This document shows, piece by piece, positions 18,731-26,980 of a stretch of 64,000 bases of DNA. The notes under the pieces are model-generated. The model made no database searches, had not been told where the DNA came from, and saw nothing but the letters and a program-made list of their open reading frames with translations. The position numbers were made by a program, and so were the translations under genes. Positions within the stretch are counted from its first letter, which is position 1. Every line of letters starts with the position of its first letter. The stretch is from Cognatundibacterium luofuense (GTDB lineage: Bacteria; Pseudomonadota; Gammaproteobacteria; Burkholderiales; Burkholderiaceae_D): positions 310,001 to 374,000 of the forward strand of contig NZ_JAGSPN010000001.1 in the NCBI RefSeq assembly GCF_018139685.1. Direction: 5' to 3'.

Positions 18731-19597
18731 TCAGAAAAAATTGAGCGGAATTTTCAGGTAGTGTACGCCATTCTCTGCGGCTGGCGGAAAATGTCCGGCG
18801 CGGATATTGACCTGTACCGATGGCAGTATCAGTTGCGGCATTTCCAGCGTTGCATCGCGTTTGCGGCGCATCGCCACAAAATCCTCTTCACTGATGCCGT
18901 CATGCACATGAATATTGGCGGCGCGCTGATCAGCCACCGTCGTTACGAGGCAAGGGCTGCGGCCGGAACCGGCGGGCGGATAATCATGGCACAGAAATAA
19001 ACGGGTTGCTGCTGGCAATGCCAGTAATTTGCGTACTGACTGATATAAAGCGCTGGCGTCGCCACCGGGAAAATCACAGCGCGCCGTACCGGCATCCGGC
19101 ATAAACATCGTGTCGCCGACAAACACCGCATCGCCGATCTGATACGCCATATCCGCCGGTGTGTGGCCGGGCACCGCAATCGCGGTGAAATGCAGCGCGC
19201 CCAGTGGCAGCGTATCGCCATCGTGCAGCAAATGATCAAACTGCGAACCGTCGCACACAAATTCCGCTTCCAGGTCAAAAGCTTTGCGGAAAACCTGTTG
19301 CACACCGGCGATACCGGCACCAATCACCGTCTTGCCGCCTGCCTGCTGTTGCAGGTAGACTGCCGCCGACAAATGATCGGCATGGGCATGGGTTTCCATA
19401 ATCCAGTCCAGCGTCAGCTGATGTTCGCGCAGCGCCGCCAGTACCTTGTCGGCATTCTGATGGCGGGTGCGGCCGGATTTCGGATCGTAATCCAGCACCG
19501 GATCAATCACCGCTGCGCGGCCACCCGGCTGGTCAAACACCAGATGCGTGCCGGTGCCGGTCACAGGATCAAAAAAGCTGAGGATCTGGGCATTCAT
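18731..19597 (-). CDS. MBL-fold hydrolase, persulfide-dioxygenase/Blh-like
   Basis: A 288-residue metallo-beta-lactamase-fold protein. Metal ligands are visible as HAHADH (His70, His72, Asp74, His75), His145 (VPGHTP), Asp162 (GDTMF) and His204 (CHDYPP). The segment TARCDFPGGDA is characteristic of the ETHE1/Blh persulfide dioxygenase branch, which oxidises glutathione persulfide to sulfite using one Fe(II). Two adjacent ATGs (19600, 19597) are possible; 19597 has better spacing from GGGAAG. It is divergent from a TauE/SafE exporter, which fits sulfite export. It is followed by pfk in the same direction. Confidence 0.8.
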   Translation of the reverse strand: MNAQILSFFDPVTGTGTHLVFDQPGGRAAVIDPVLDYDPKSGRTRHQNADKVLAALREHQLTLDWIMETHAHADHLSAAVYLQQQAGGKTVIGAGIAGVQQVFRKAFDLEAEFVCDGSQFDHLLHDGDTLPLGALHFTAIAVPGHTPADMAYQIGDAVFVGDTMFMPDAGTARCDFPGGDASALYQSVRKLLALPAATRLFLCHDYPPAGSGRSPCLVTTVADQRAANIHVHDGISEEDFVAMRRKRDATLEMPQLILPSVQVNIRAGHFPPAAENGVHYLKIPLNFF

Positions 19598-19654
19598 CAT
19601 TGCTTCCCGGTAAGTTGAATGACTATCATCATAGCAAGAAAGCGGCGGCACACA

Positions 19655-19672
19655 CTGTGACCGCCGTCACAG
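19655..19672. promoter_or_regulatory. CRP-type palindrome between the MBL and TauE genes
   Basis: CTGTGAC (19655-19661), a CGCC spacer, and GTCACAG (19666-19672) form a perfect 7-bp inverted repeat. It contains TGTGA-N6-TCACA, the exact CRP consensus half-sites. It lies 52 bp upstream of the TauE start and 57 bp upstream of the MBL start, so it could act on both. Binding by a CRP/FNR-family protein is inference. Confidence 0.55.
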
Positions 19673-19724
19673 ACCGCACACAAAACCGGCATTAGGATGG
19701 CGGCTGCAAACGCAAGGAGACAAC

Positions 19725-20525
19725 ATGGCAATACTGATGGCGGCACTGACCGGCTTACTGATCGGCAGCGTGATGGGGCTGACCGGTGCCGGTGGCGGCA
19801 TACTGGCCGTACCCGCGCTGGTGTACGGGCAGGGCTGGAGCATGCAGCAAGCGATGCCGGTGGCATTGCTGGCCGTGACTGCCGGTGCCGTGGCCGGTGC
19901 GGCGGAAGGATTTGCCAAAGGGCTGGTGCGTTACCGCGCCGCTATGCTGATGGCTGCGGCCGCCGTGATTCCGACCTGGACCGGCGTCTGGCTGGCCGGA
20001 CGCTTACCGCAAGCCACGCTGATGATCCTGTTTGCCGCCATTTTGGCGGGTGTCTCACTGCGCTTATGGCGCCAACTCAGCCAGCCAGCCTGCGATGAAG
20101 AACAACGCGCACTGGCTACCATCAACAGTGCCACTGGTCGCTTTGTCTGGAACTGGAAAACCGGTGGCCTGATGGCTGGCATTGGCAGTCTGGCCGGTCT
20201 GATGACGGGCTTACTCGGCGTCGGTGGCGGCTTCATCATCGTCCCTATGCTACGCCACTTCACCAATCTGACCATCCACGGCGCGATTGCCACTTCCTTA
20301 TTTTTTATTGCGATGGTCGGCACGCTCGGCGTCGGTTCCGCGCTGGCACACGGCGCCAGCCTGCCGCTGGCCTTTTCCGGCGGCTTCGTGATCGCCACCA
20401 TCGCCGGCATGCTGGCCGGCCGCCGCCTCGTCCACCACCTGCCCGCCCGCCGCGTACAACAAGGCTTCGCACTGATGCTAAGCCTGGTCGCCCTCAGCCT
20501 GTGCTGGCGCGCTCTCGGCACCTGA
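19725..20525 (+). CDS. TauE/SafE family sulfite/organosulfonate exporter
   Basis: A 266-residue inner-membrane protein with about eight hydrophobic segments. It shows the duplicated family motif: GLTGAGGGILAVPAL near 18-32 and GLLGVGGGFIIVPML near the middle. Family members export sulfite, sulfoacetate or related anions. AAGGAG lies 6 bases before ATG 19725. It is divergent from a persulfide-dioxygenase-like gene with a shared palindrome between, supporting a sulfide-detoxification pairing (oxidise, then export sulfite). That pairing is inference. Confidence 0.88.
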   Translation: MAILMAALTGLLIGSVMGLTGAGGGILAVPALVYGQGWSMQQAMPVALLAVTAGAVAGAAEGFAKGLVRYRAAMLMAAAAVIPTWTGVWLAGRLPQATLMILFAAILAGVSLRLWRQLSQPACDEEQRALATINSATGRFVWNWKTGGLMAGIGSLAGLMTGLLGVGGGFIIVPMLRHFTNLTIHGAIATSLFFIAMVGTLGVGSALAHGASLPLAFSGGFVIATIAGMLAGRRLVHHLPARRVQQGFALMLSLVALSLCWRALGT

Positions 20526-20546
20526 ACCTTCTCCGACATTGCAGAC

Positions 20547-20577
20547 GCTGAAAAAGCGCTGAAAAAGCGCTGAAAAC
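20547..20577 (+). repeat. 11-bp tandem repeat GCTGAAAAAGC
   Basis: Two full copies of GCTGAAAAAGC (20547-20557, 20558-20568) and a third partial copy (20569-20577) directly precede repeat copy B. The A-runs recur every 11 bp. Confidence 0.8.
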
Positions 20578-20579
20578 AC

Positions 20580-20656
20580 CTCAAATGCGGAGTTCAGCAC
20601 AGCAATCCGGCGGTCGTCGGCAGAAAGTCTGGCTGTCCGGGAATGGCGGATGCGGA
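20580..20656 (+). repeat. Dispersed intergenic repeat, copy B
   Basis: 77 bp that align without gaps to copy C at 21970-22046 with six differences, all transitions (about 92% identity by eye). It runs from CTCAAATGCGG through the GGCGGTCGTCGGCAGAAAGT core to GATGCGGA. It lies between the TauE stop and the DUF6988-type stop. Confidence 0.85.
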
Positions 20657-20671
20657 TAGTTGCATAGTTGG

Positions 20672-21265
20672 TCAGCTGTCATACTTCTCAAGAATTTTAT
20701 TTGCGAGGATGTGATTATTGGTTAATGATGCAACACTTACTGCGGACAGTAGGGAAATTTTGCTGGAAAAGGCGAGTACTTCTTTAACTTCGGCAGCGCT
20801 GTAATTTGGTTCGATACTTTCTTCTGTAATCCATCGCTGAATTTGTTGTGGCCCGGTATGGGTGTAAGCACACATGCTTTTCCAAACATTTTTATGCAGA
20901 GTTGAAAGCAGCTGACCTTTCACTTCACTTGAGTGATCAATAGCAGCAACTAAAACATCCATGTTCGCCAACTTTAAATTGCCCTTGGAGAAAGCATCTA
21001 TCTCATCTTCTCTTGCGCAATGAGAAATCCACATGCCACGTATATATGCTTCGTATTGAACCCTGACCAATGAAAATGCCGATGCATTTAGCGCAGCTTG
21101 CTGACTTAGGCACAAAACAATGGCGTGTTGATGTTCTTGTGCAACTGCAAAGCATGATGCGGAGATTTTGTTCCGGAGTGTTGCTGGGAAACTGAAGTCG
21201 CGGAACTCGTGTATGAGCCATTCAACCAATTCAGTGGCGGATTCAATGGTGTCGAATTTGTTCAT
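20672..21265 (-). CDS. DUF6988-type hypothetical protein
   Basis: A 197-residue soluble, mostly helical protein that I associate, without certainty, with the DUF6988 family of unknown function. It has no signal peptide or membrane segment. Segments such as FSLVRVQYEAYIRGMW and YTHTGPQQIQRW are its most distinctive parts. Its DNA is visibly more AT-rich than its neighbours, and it sits alone between repeat copy B and an orphan gene, suggesting horizontal acquisition. There is no toxin or antitoxin motif I can recognise. Confidence 0.6.
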   Translation of the reverse strand: MNKFDTIESATELVEWLIHEFRDFSFPATLRNKISASCFAVAQEHQHAIVLCLSQQAALNASAFSLVRVQYEAYIRGMWISHCAREDEIDAFSKGNLKLANMDVLVAAIDHSSEVKGQLLSTLHKNVWKSMCAYTHTGPQQIQRWITEESIEPNYSAAEVKEVLAFSSKISLLSAVSVASLTNNHILANKILEKYDS

Positions 21266-21383
21266 GGTTATAAAAAACGTAAATGAATGAGCTGTGAAAA
21301 ATGTGCTTCAAGAGGTCAAATTAGCTAATTGCTGACGCTTTTTACTTCGACGTGAGTCTAATGCGGTATTTGAGCCTCATCCC

Positions 21384-21902
21384 TTAATCTTTCGCCAAAT
21401 TGTCCACGCGAACGCACAGCACCTGCAAATACCGCCTGCTCAGCAAAAACCGGCCAGGCCGGCGCATCAGCGCTGTCCATTTCCAGTCCCAGTTGCCGTG
21501 CGGATTGATCCTTACTTCCCACGCCTGATGTTTTTCGCAATACAGTCGCCAGCTACGCGCCTGCGGTGTCTCATCGTCCTGCGGTTTGCAGATCACATGG
21601 AAGCTGAATTGCAGGGTATCTGCGCTGCGTCGCTGTACTTTGTCGACGAAGCCAAAGCTGTCCGGCAGCGTCAGCTGGTCGAGCAGGGTGTTGCCTCTGA
21701 ACAGATACAGCCAGTGATTGCAGCCGTCGAAGAAATCGTAGTGGGTGGCGATCAGGGTCAGTTCACCGAAATCCTGCTGAAAACTGATGGCCTCGCCATT
21801 GACCACGGCGATTGGCTGGCCTCGTGCATTCAGCAGTTTGCTTTTGTATTCGCTGTGGCTGCGCAGGCTGTAGCGTGGCGGGTTGGATTCGTCGGTGATC
21901 AT
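21384..21902 (-). CDS. Hypothetical protein (LURP-one-like size, not assigned)
   Basis: A predicted soluble protein of 172 residues beginning MITDESNPPRYSLRS. It has many aromatic and beta-prone segments (LTLIATHYDFFDGCNHWLYL, WRLYCEKHQAWEVRINP) and no signal peptide or membrane span. I do not recognise the family. The start is uncertain: ATG 21902 lacks a clear ribosome site, and the longer frame to 21974 would translate part of repeat copy C, which is implausible. It lies between the DUF6988-type gene and copy C, inside the repeat-bounded segment. Confidence 0.5.
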   Translation of the reverse strand: MITDESNPPRYSLRSHSEYKSKLLNARGQPIAVVNGEAISFQQDFGELTLIATHYDFFDGCNHWLYLFRGNTLLDQLTLPDSFGFVDKVQRRSADTLQFSFHVICKPQDDETPQARSWRLYCEKHQAWEVRINPHGNWDWKWTALMRRPGRFLLSRRYLQVLCVRVDNLAKD

Positions 21903-21969
21903 CGCTGGCGGGATTGATGTGTTGCTGCGATTGTAAGTCGCCGGACGGCAAAAATCAGCCCGAAAACAG

Positions 21970-22046
21970 CTCAAATGCGGGGTTCAGCACAGCGATCCGG
22001 CGGTCGTCGGCAGAAAGTCTGGTTGTCCGGAAATGACAGATGCGGA
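21970..22046 (+). repeat. Dispersed intergenic repeat, copy C
   Basis: 77 bp aligning with copy B in the same orientation. It is followed by a second GCGGAGTTCTGCACAA element (22042-22057) that resembles its own left end, so the unit has related ends. The direct-repeat pair B/C is about 1.39 kb apart and brackets two orphan genes. Confidence 0.85.
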
Positions 22047-22167
22047 GTTCTGCACAACGGGTAGGCGGTGGCGGGTTGATCTGACCGGCGCAAAGCGTGC
22101 CTGATGATGCGGCGGAGCAGCGCGGCGCTGCCAGCGGCAGGCCGTTTTTTTTGCGGGTGAGGAAATT

Positions 22168-22191
22168 GAATAAGCGCGGCGGCGCTTATTC
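22168..22191. terminator. Hairpin at the 3' end of the ArsR-type gene
   Basis: GAATAAGCGC (22168-22177) and GCGCTTATTC (22182-22191) form a perfect 10-bp stem that includes the ArsR stop codon. The T-run on the minus strand is short, so termination strength is uncertain. Confidence 0.55.
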
Positions 22192-22551
22192 GTGACGGAA
22201 GCTTTGCGCGAGGGCAGCCTGCGCTTCGAGCTGGCGCATGACGTTGCCGCAGACTAAATCGCAGAGCGCATAAACGGACGGGTCGGCGATGCGGTAAATC
22301 GCGGTGGTGCCGCGACTTTCGCGTTCCACAAAACCGTGTTTGGCCAGCGTCGATAAATGGCGCGACACGTTCGCTTGCGAGCACTGGCAGCGTTCGGCCA
22401 GTTCGCCTACATTGAGTTCACCATCGCGCAGGCAATTCAGTATGCGCAGGCGGTTCGGTTCCGATAAAGCGGAAAAATACTGCGCGACCTGAGTCAGCGC
22501 CTGTTCGGATAATCCTTGCATCACAAAACACGCGGGGGCTGAAAAGTTCAC
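22186..22551 (-). CDS. ArsR/SmtB family transcriptional regulator
   Basis: A 121-residue winged-helix repressor. The helix-turn-helix is SQANVSRHLSTL (58-69) and the wing is ERESRGTTAIYRI. It is Cys-rich (C8, C40, C55, C57, C97, C101). C40 in NRLRILNC and C97/C101 in ALCDLVCG are positioned where metal- or thiol-sensing members carry ligands. GTG 22551 is used because AAGG lies 6 bases upstream. It is divergent from the RND operon across a perfect 22-bp palindrome, so it very likely represses that operon and itself. Effector unknown: metal or reactive sulfur/oxygen species are possible. Confidence 0.9.
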   Translation of the reverse strand: MNFSAPACFVMQGLSEQALTQVAQYFSALSEPNRLRILNCLRDGELNVGELAERCQCSQANVSRHLSTLAKHGFVERESRGTTAIYRIADPSVYALCDLVCGNVMRQLEAQAALAQSFRHE

Positions 22552-22593
22552 ATCATACCTTTTTACGGCGACGGGCTGCCAATTAAAAATAAC

Positions 22594-22615
22594 TATTTGC
22601 GTATATACGCAAATA
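22594..22615. promoter_or_regulatory. Perfect 22-bp palindromic operator
   Basis: Half-site TATTTGCGTAT (22594-22604) is followed directly by its reverse complement. It overlaps the -35 element and spacer of the RND promoter, a typical repressor position. It is the expected binding site of the divergent ArsR-type protein. Confidence 0.8.
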
Positions 22616-22625
22616 AGGATACTAT
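22597..22625 (+). promoter_or_regulatory. Sigma70-type promoter of the RND operon
   Basis: TTGCGT (22597-22602), a 17-bp spacer and TACTAT (22620-22625). Transcription would start near 22632, about 38 bases before the MFP ATG. The palindrome covers the -35 and most of the spacer. Confidence 0.65.
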
Positions 22626-22669
22626 GAGTCCATCAAAAATCAACCTGTATTTCCTCCGGAGGAGTGATG

Positions 22670-23758
22670 ATGCAATTTGCAAAGATGTTCAGAGTGGTGT
22701 TGCCGGGCGTGCTGGCAGCAGCGTGCAGCGTGTCTGTGATGGCGGCGGAAACTGCCGCTGCGGCACTGAAAACCGTGAAAGCGCGCAGTACTGCCAGTGC
22801 AGAGCGCGCGCAGGCCGATGCGGTGGTGGAAGCGGTGCGCCAGACCCAGATATCGGCGCAGGTGGCCGGGGCGATTACCGAGATTCTGGTGCGTCCGGGT
22901 GACAGCGTAAAAGCGGGACAAGTGCTGGTGCGGCTGGATGCGCGCGCGGCGCAGCAGCAGGCGAATGCGAGTCAGGCGCAGGTGGAAGCGGCGAATGCCA
23001 GTCTGGCGGTGGCGGAAAAAGACTGGCAGCGCAGTCAGCAATTAGCAGCGCAGCACTTTATCTCGGCAGCGCAACTGGATAAGGCGCGTGCGCAGTATCT
23101 GGCCGCTGCGGCGGAAACCCGCGCGCAGATCGCCGCTGCCGGTGCGGTGCGTACACAGTCCGGTTTTTACACGCTGACAGCGCCGTACAGCGGCGTGGTG
23201 TCGGAAGTACCGGCCATGCCCGGTGATATGGCGATGCCCGGTAAGCCTTTGCTGACCATGTATGAGCCCGGTGCCTTGCGCGTGACGGCGATGATTCCTG
23301 AACAGCAGGCGGCGCGTCTGCGCAAAGACGGTGCTGTGCAGGTCAGCTGGCAGCAAAGCGGCGTGCAGCCTGCAGCAATCAGTCTGACTCAGTTCACGGT
23401 CTTACCGGCGGCTGATCCGGCCAGCCACAGCATACAGTTGCGTGCTGCATTGCCGAACACGGTGCAGGGTTTGCGTCCCGGCATGTTTGCCCGTTTGTCG
23501 CTGGCGCTGGATAACGGCAATGCGCAGGGCGCACAGGGAACACCGGCGCGGATACTGGTGCCGCGCAGCGCGGTGATCCGTCGTGCGGAACTGAGTGCGG
23601 TGTATGTGGTGCAAGGACCGAAAATTCTGTTGCGTCAGGTGCGTACCGGCCCGCAACAGGGCGAAGAAATTGAAATTCTCAGCGGTGTGAATGCCGGTGA
23701 TGTGCTGGCTGCAGAACCGCAGGTTGCTGCACGTCTTGCCAGCGGGGGGCAGCCATGA
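22670..23758 (+). CDS. RND efflux periplasmic adaptor (membrane fusion protein)
   Basis: A 362-residue HlyD/AcrA-type adaptor with signal peptide 1-27 or so (ending VMAAE). It has the lipoyl/barrel-sandwich halves (TQISAQVAGAITEILVRPGD and FYTLTAPYSGVVSEV), an alanine/glutamine-rich helical hairpin between them, and a beta-barrel domain. It links the inner-membrane pump to an outer-membrane channel. ATG 22670 lies 6 bases after GGAGGA; ATG 22667 and GTG 22664 are closer than ideal. Its stop overlaps the pump start by 4 bp. Confidence 0.92.
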   Translation: MQFAKMFRVVLPGVLAAACSVSVMAAETAAAALKTVKARSTASAERAQADAVVEAVRQTQISAQVAGAITEILVRPGDSVKAGQVLVRLDARAAQQQANASQAQVEAANASLAVAEKDWQRSQQLAAQHFISAAQLDKARAQYLAAAAETRAQIAAAGAVRTQSGFYTLTAPYSGVVSEVPAMPGDMAMPGKPLLTMYEPGALRVTAMIPEQQAARLRKDGAVQVSWQQSGVQPAAISLTQFTVLPAADPASHSIQLRAALPNTVQGLRPGMFARLSLALDNGNAQGAQGTPARILVPRSAVIRRAELSAVYVVQGPKILLRQVRTGPQQGEEIEILSGVNAGDVLAAEPQVAARLASGGQP

Positions 23759-26700
23759 GTCGTACCGACGGCATTTCCGGCCGCATCGCGGCGTATTTTC
23801 AGCAAGCGCAAATCACGCCTTTGCTGGCGCTGGTTGCGTTTCTACTCGGTTTGTTTGCGATTCTGGTCACGCCGCGCGAAGAAGAGCCGCAAATCAATGT
23901 GACGATGGCGAATGTGATGGTGGCGCTGCCCGGCGCATCCGCCAAAGATGTTGAGCAAATGGTCGCGACACCGGCAGAACAAGTGTTGTCGCAAATGGCG
24001 GGTGTCGAGCATGTGTATTCGGTGGCGCGTCCCGGTCAGGCAATTCTGACCGTGCAGTTTGCCGTTGGTGTGCCGCGCACCGAAGCGCTGGTGCGTTTGT
24101 ATGACGCGGTTAACAGCCATGCTGACTGGCTGCCGCCGTCGCTGGGTGCCTTGCCGCCGCTGATTAAACCGAAAGGCATCGAAGATGTGCCGGTGCTGGC
24201 GTGGACGCTGTGGAGTAAAGATGCAGAGCAGGGTGCGGCGCAGTTGCAGGCGGTGGCACACAGTCTGGAAGCTGATCTGAAACGGGTAGCCGGTACGCGC
24301 GAAATTCTGACTACCGGTGCGCCGGGCCGCATGATACGCATAGAACCGGATGTGGCGCGCATGGCGAACGTGCAACTGAGTCTGAATGAATTGCAGCGTG
24401 CCTTGCAGGGCGCGGGCGGCAGTCTGCCAGCCGGTCAGTTACTGGCGGGGAATCAGCAAATTCAGCTGGATGCCGGTGGCTGGTTCAGCGATGCGAGGGA
24501 AGTGGAGCAACTGGTGGTGGCGGTGCGCCAGAACCGTCCGGTGTATCTGCATGATGTGGCCAGCGTGACCGATGGCAGCGCGGTGCCGGGCCAGTATGTC
24601 TGGTATGGCGTCACCCGTACCGGCGGCGCCAGCGGTGAATATCCGGCTATCACGATGTCGGTCACCAAAAAAGCCGGACAGAACGCGGTTGAAGTCGCCA
24701 GCGCAGTTAAAGCGCGGCTGGAATTACTGCGCAATACCGTACTGCCCGCCGGTGTGGAACTGAGTATCACCCGCGATTACGGTCAGACCGCCGATGAAAA
24801 AGCCAGCAAGCTGATGCAGAAACTGCTGTTTGCCACCTTATCCGTGGTGGCGCTGGTGTTCTTTGCGCTGGGCAAACGCGAAGCGGCGATTGTCGGTACA
24901 GCAGTCTTGCTGACGCTGACCGCGACTTTGTTTGCATCCTGGGCATGGGGCTTCACGCTGAACCGGGTATCGCTGTTCGCGCTGATTTTTTCGATTGGGA
25001 TTCTGGTCGATGATGCGATTGTGGTGGTCGAAAATATTCACCGTCATCAGGCTTTATTTCCGCAGCGCACGCTGACGGAAATTATTCCCGGTGCAGTGGC
25101 AGAAGTCGGCGGCCCGACCATACTGGCAACGCTGACTGTGATTGCTGCTTTGCTGCCAATGGCATTTGTGACGGGTCTGATGGGGCCGTACATGAGCCCG
25201 ATTCCGATCAATGCCAGCATGGGCATGCTGCTGAGTCTGGCGATTGCCTTTGTGATGACGCCGTGGCTGTCGCGTTTATGGATGAAATCTTCACATGCGC
25301 AGGGCGAACATGCTGAGCATGGTTCTGCCGTACAAGGCTCCGCGCTGGCACGTCGTTTCGAACAATTCTTCCGCCGTTTTCTTGATCCGCTGGACGGTGC
25401 AAAACGCCGTATGCAACTGGGTTTGCTGGTGCTGGCGCTGATTCTGGTGTCGGTGGCCTTGCCGGTGATCGGCTGGGTGCAGCTGAAGATGCTGCCTTTC
25501 GATAATAAATCCGAGTTTCAGCTGGTGCTGGATATGCCTGCCGGTACGCCGCTGGAAAAAACGGCTGGTGTGCTGCGCGAACTCGGCGCTTATCTGCAAA
25601 CCGTGCCGGAAGTGCAGGATTATCAGGCTTACGCCGGTACGTCCGCGCCGATCAGTTTTAACGGTCTGGTGCGTCAGTACTATCTGCGTCAGGGCAGCGA
25701 GCAGGGCGATATTCAGGTCAATCTGGTCGATAAACATCACCGCAAAGAACAAAGCCATGCGATTGCAATGCGCGTGCGTCCGGCGCTGCAAGCGATCGTT
25801 AAACCTTACGGTGCGAGTCTGAAAGTGGTGGAAGTACCGCCCGGCCCGCCGGTAATGGCACCACTGGTGGCAGAAATTTACGGGCCGGATGATGAGGGGC
25901 GTCGTCAGGCTGCTGCGCAGGTGCGCAAAGTGTTTGAGCAAACCAGCGGCATCGTCGATACCGACAGTAGTGCGCAGGCCGACAGTCCGCGCTTGTGGCT
26001 GCGGGTGGATCGCAGTAAAGCGGCGGCGGCCGGTGTCAGTCAGCAGGAAATCGTGCAATTGCTGAATACCGCGATGGCGGGCAGTGCGGCCGGTTATCTG
26101 CATGACCAGAGCAAATATCCCGTGCCTTTGTGGCTGCAATTGCCATCCGATCAGATGGGCGCGCTGGATGCGGCACTGGCGCTGGGTGTGCGCACGCAGG
26201 CCGGACAATGGATAGCGCTGCGCGAGCTGGTGCAGGTGGAACGCAGTCTGCGCGATCAGGTGCTGTATCACAAAGACGGTTTGCCGGTGGTGTATGTGAT
26301 GGCGGATATGGCTGGCCGTATCGACAGCCCGCTGTACGGCATGTTCGGTATGCGCAGTGCGCTGGCGCAGTTGAAGATGCCGGATGGCGCTGCGCTGCAG
26401 GAATATTTCATCAAGGCACCGGCCGATCCTTATCGTGGCTACAGCCTGAAATGGGATGGCGAATGGCAGGTGACCTATGAAACCTTCCGCGACATGGGTG
26501 CTGCCTATGCCGTCGGGCTGGTACTGATTTATCTGCTGGTGGTGGCGCAGTTCGGTTCTTATCTGACGCCGTTAATTATCATGGCACCGATTCCGCTGAC
26601 GATCATCGGCGTGATGCCGGGTCATGCATTGCTTGGCGCGCAATACACCGCAACCTCGATGATAGGCATGATCGCGCTGGCCGGCATCATCGTGCGTAAC

Positions 26701-26979
26701 TCGATACTGCTGGTGGATTTTATACAGGTGCAGGTGGCGCAGGGTATCGCGTTTGCCGATGCGGTGGTGGGCGCTGCGATTACCCGTGCTCAGCCAATTA
26801 TCCTGACCGGTGCGGCAGCCATGCTGGGCGCTTTCTTTATTCTTGATGATCCGATTTTTAACGGTCTGGCGATTTCGCTGATTTTCGGGATTTTTGTATC
26901 GACTTTATTAACCCTGGTGGTGATTCCGCTGCTGTATTTCAGCGCGTATCGCCGCCAGTATGCAACGCAGGGAGAATGA
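23755..26979 (+). CDS. RND efflux transporter permease
   Basis: A 1074-residue AcrB-type proton antiporter with twelve predicted transmembrane helices and two large periplasmic loops. The proton-relay aspartates are Asp419-Asp420 in GILVDDAIVVVENIHRH. The N-terminal PREEEPQI motif is typical of one hydrophobe/amphiphile efflux subgroup rather than AcrB itself. Start ATG overlaps the adaptor stop (ATGA). No outer-membrane factor gene is in this operon, so a TolC-like protein encoded elsewhere is presumably used. Substrate unknown. Confidence 0.93.
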   Translation: MSRTDGISGRIAAYFQQAQITPLLALVAFLLGLFAILVTPREEEPQINVTMANVMVALPGASAKDVEQMVATPAEQVLSQMAGVEHVYSVARPGQAILTVQFAVGVPRTEALVRLYDAVNSHADWLPPSLGALPPLIKPKGIEDVPVLAWTLWSKDAEQGAAQLQAVAHSLEADLKRVAGTREILTTGAPGRMIRIEPDVARMANVQLSLNELQRALQGAGGSLPAGQLLAGNQQIQLDAGGWFSDAREVEQLVVAVRQNRPVYLHDVASVTDGSAVPGQYVWYGVTRTGGASGEYPAITMSVTKKAGQNAVEVASAVKARLELLRNTVLPAGVELSITRDYGQTADEKASKLMQKLLFATLSVVALVFFALGKREAAIVGTAVLLTLTATLFASWAWGFTLNRVSLFALIFSIGILVDDAIVVVENIHRHQALFPQRTLTEIIPGAVAEVGGPTILATLTVIAALLPMAFVTGLMGPYMSPIPINASMGMLLSLAIAFVMTPWLSRLWMKSSHAQGEHAEHGSAVQGSALARRFEQFFRRFLDPLDGAKRRMQLGLLVLALILVSVALPVIGWVQLKMLPFDNKSEFQLVLDMPAGTPLEKTAGVLRELGAYLQTVPEVQDYQAYAGTSAPISFNGLVRQYYLRQGSEQGDIQVNLVDKHHRKEQSHAIAMRVRPALQAIVKPYGASLKVVEVPPGPPVMAPLVAEIYGPDDEGRRQAAAQVRKVFEQTSGIVDTDSSAQADSPRLWLRVDRSKAAAAGVSQQEIVQLLNTAMAGSAAGYLHDQSKYPVPLWLQLPSDQMGALDAALALGVRTQAGQWIALRELVQVERSLRDQVLYHKDGLPVVYVMADMAGRIDSPLYGMFGMRSALAQLKMPDGAALQEYFIKAPADPYRGYSLKWDGEWQVTYETFRDMGAAYAVGLVLIYLLVVAQFGSYLTPLIIMAPIPLTIIGVMPGHALLGAQYTATSMIGMIALAGIIVRNSILLVDFIQVQVAQGIAFADAVVGAAITRAQPIILTGAAAMLGAFFILDDPIFNGLAISLIFGIFVSTLLTLVVIPLLYFSAYRRQYATQGE

Positions 26980-26980
26980 C

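Noticed and set aside
20547-20577. CRISPR-like tandem repeat
   Set aside because: The 11-bp units are adjacent with no spacers and there are no cas genes.
20580-22046. Insertion sequence bounded by repeats B and C
   Set aside because: The repeats are direct rather than inverted at the ends and no transposase gene lies between them.
22652-22663. TCCTCCGGAGGA palindrome over the MFP ribosome site as a riboswitch
   Set aside because: It is a short self-complementary run caused by the Shine-Dalgarno sequence, with no loop and no extra structure.
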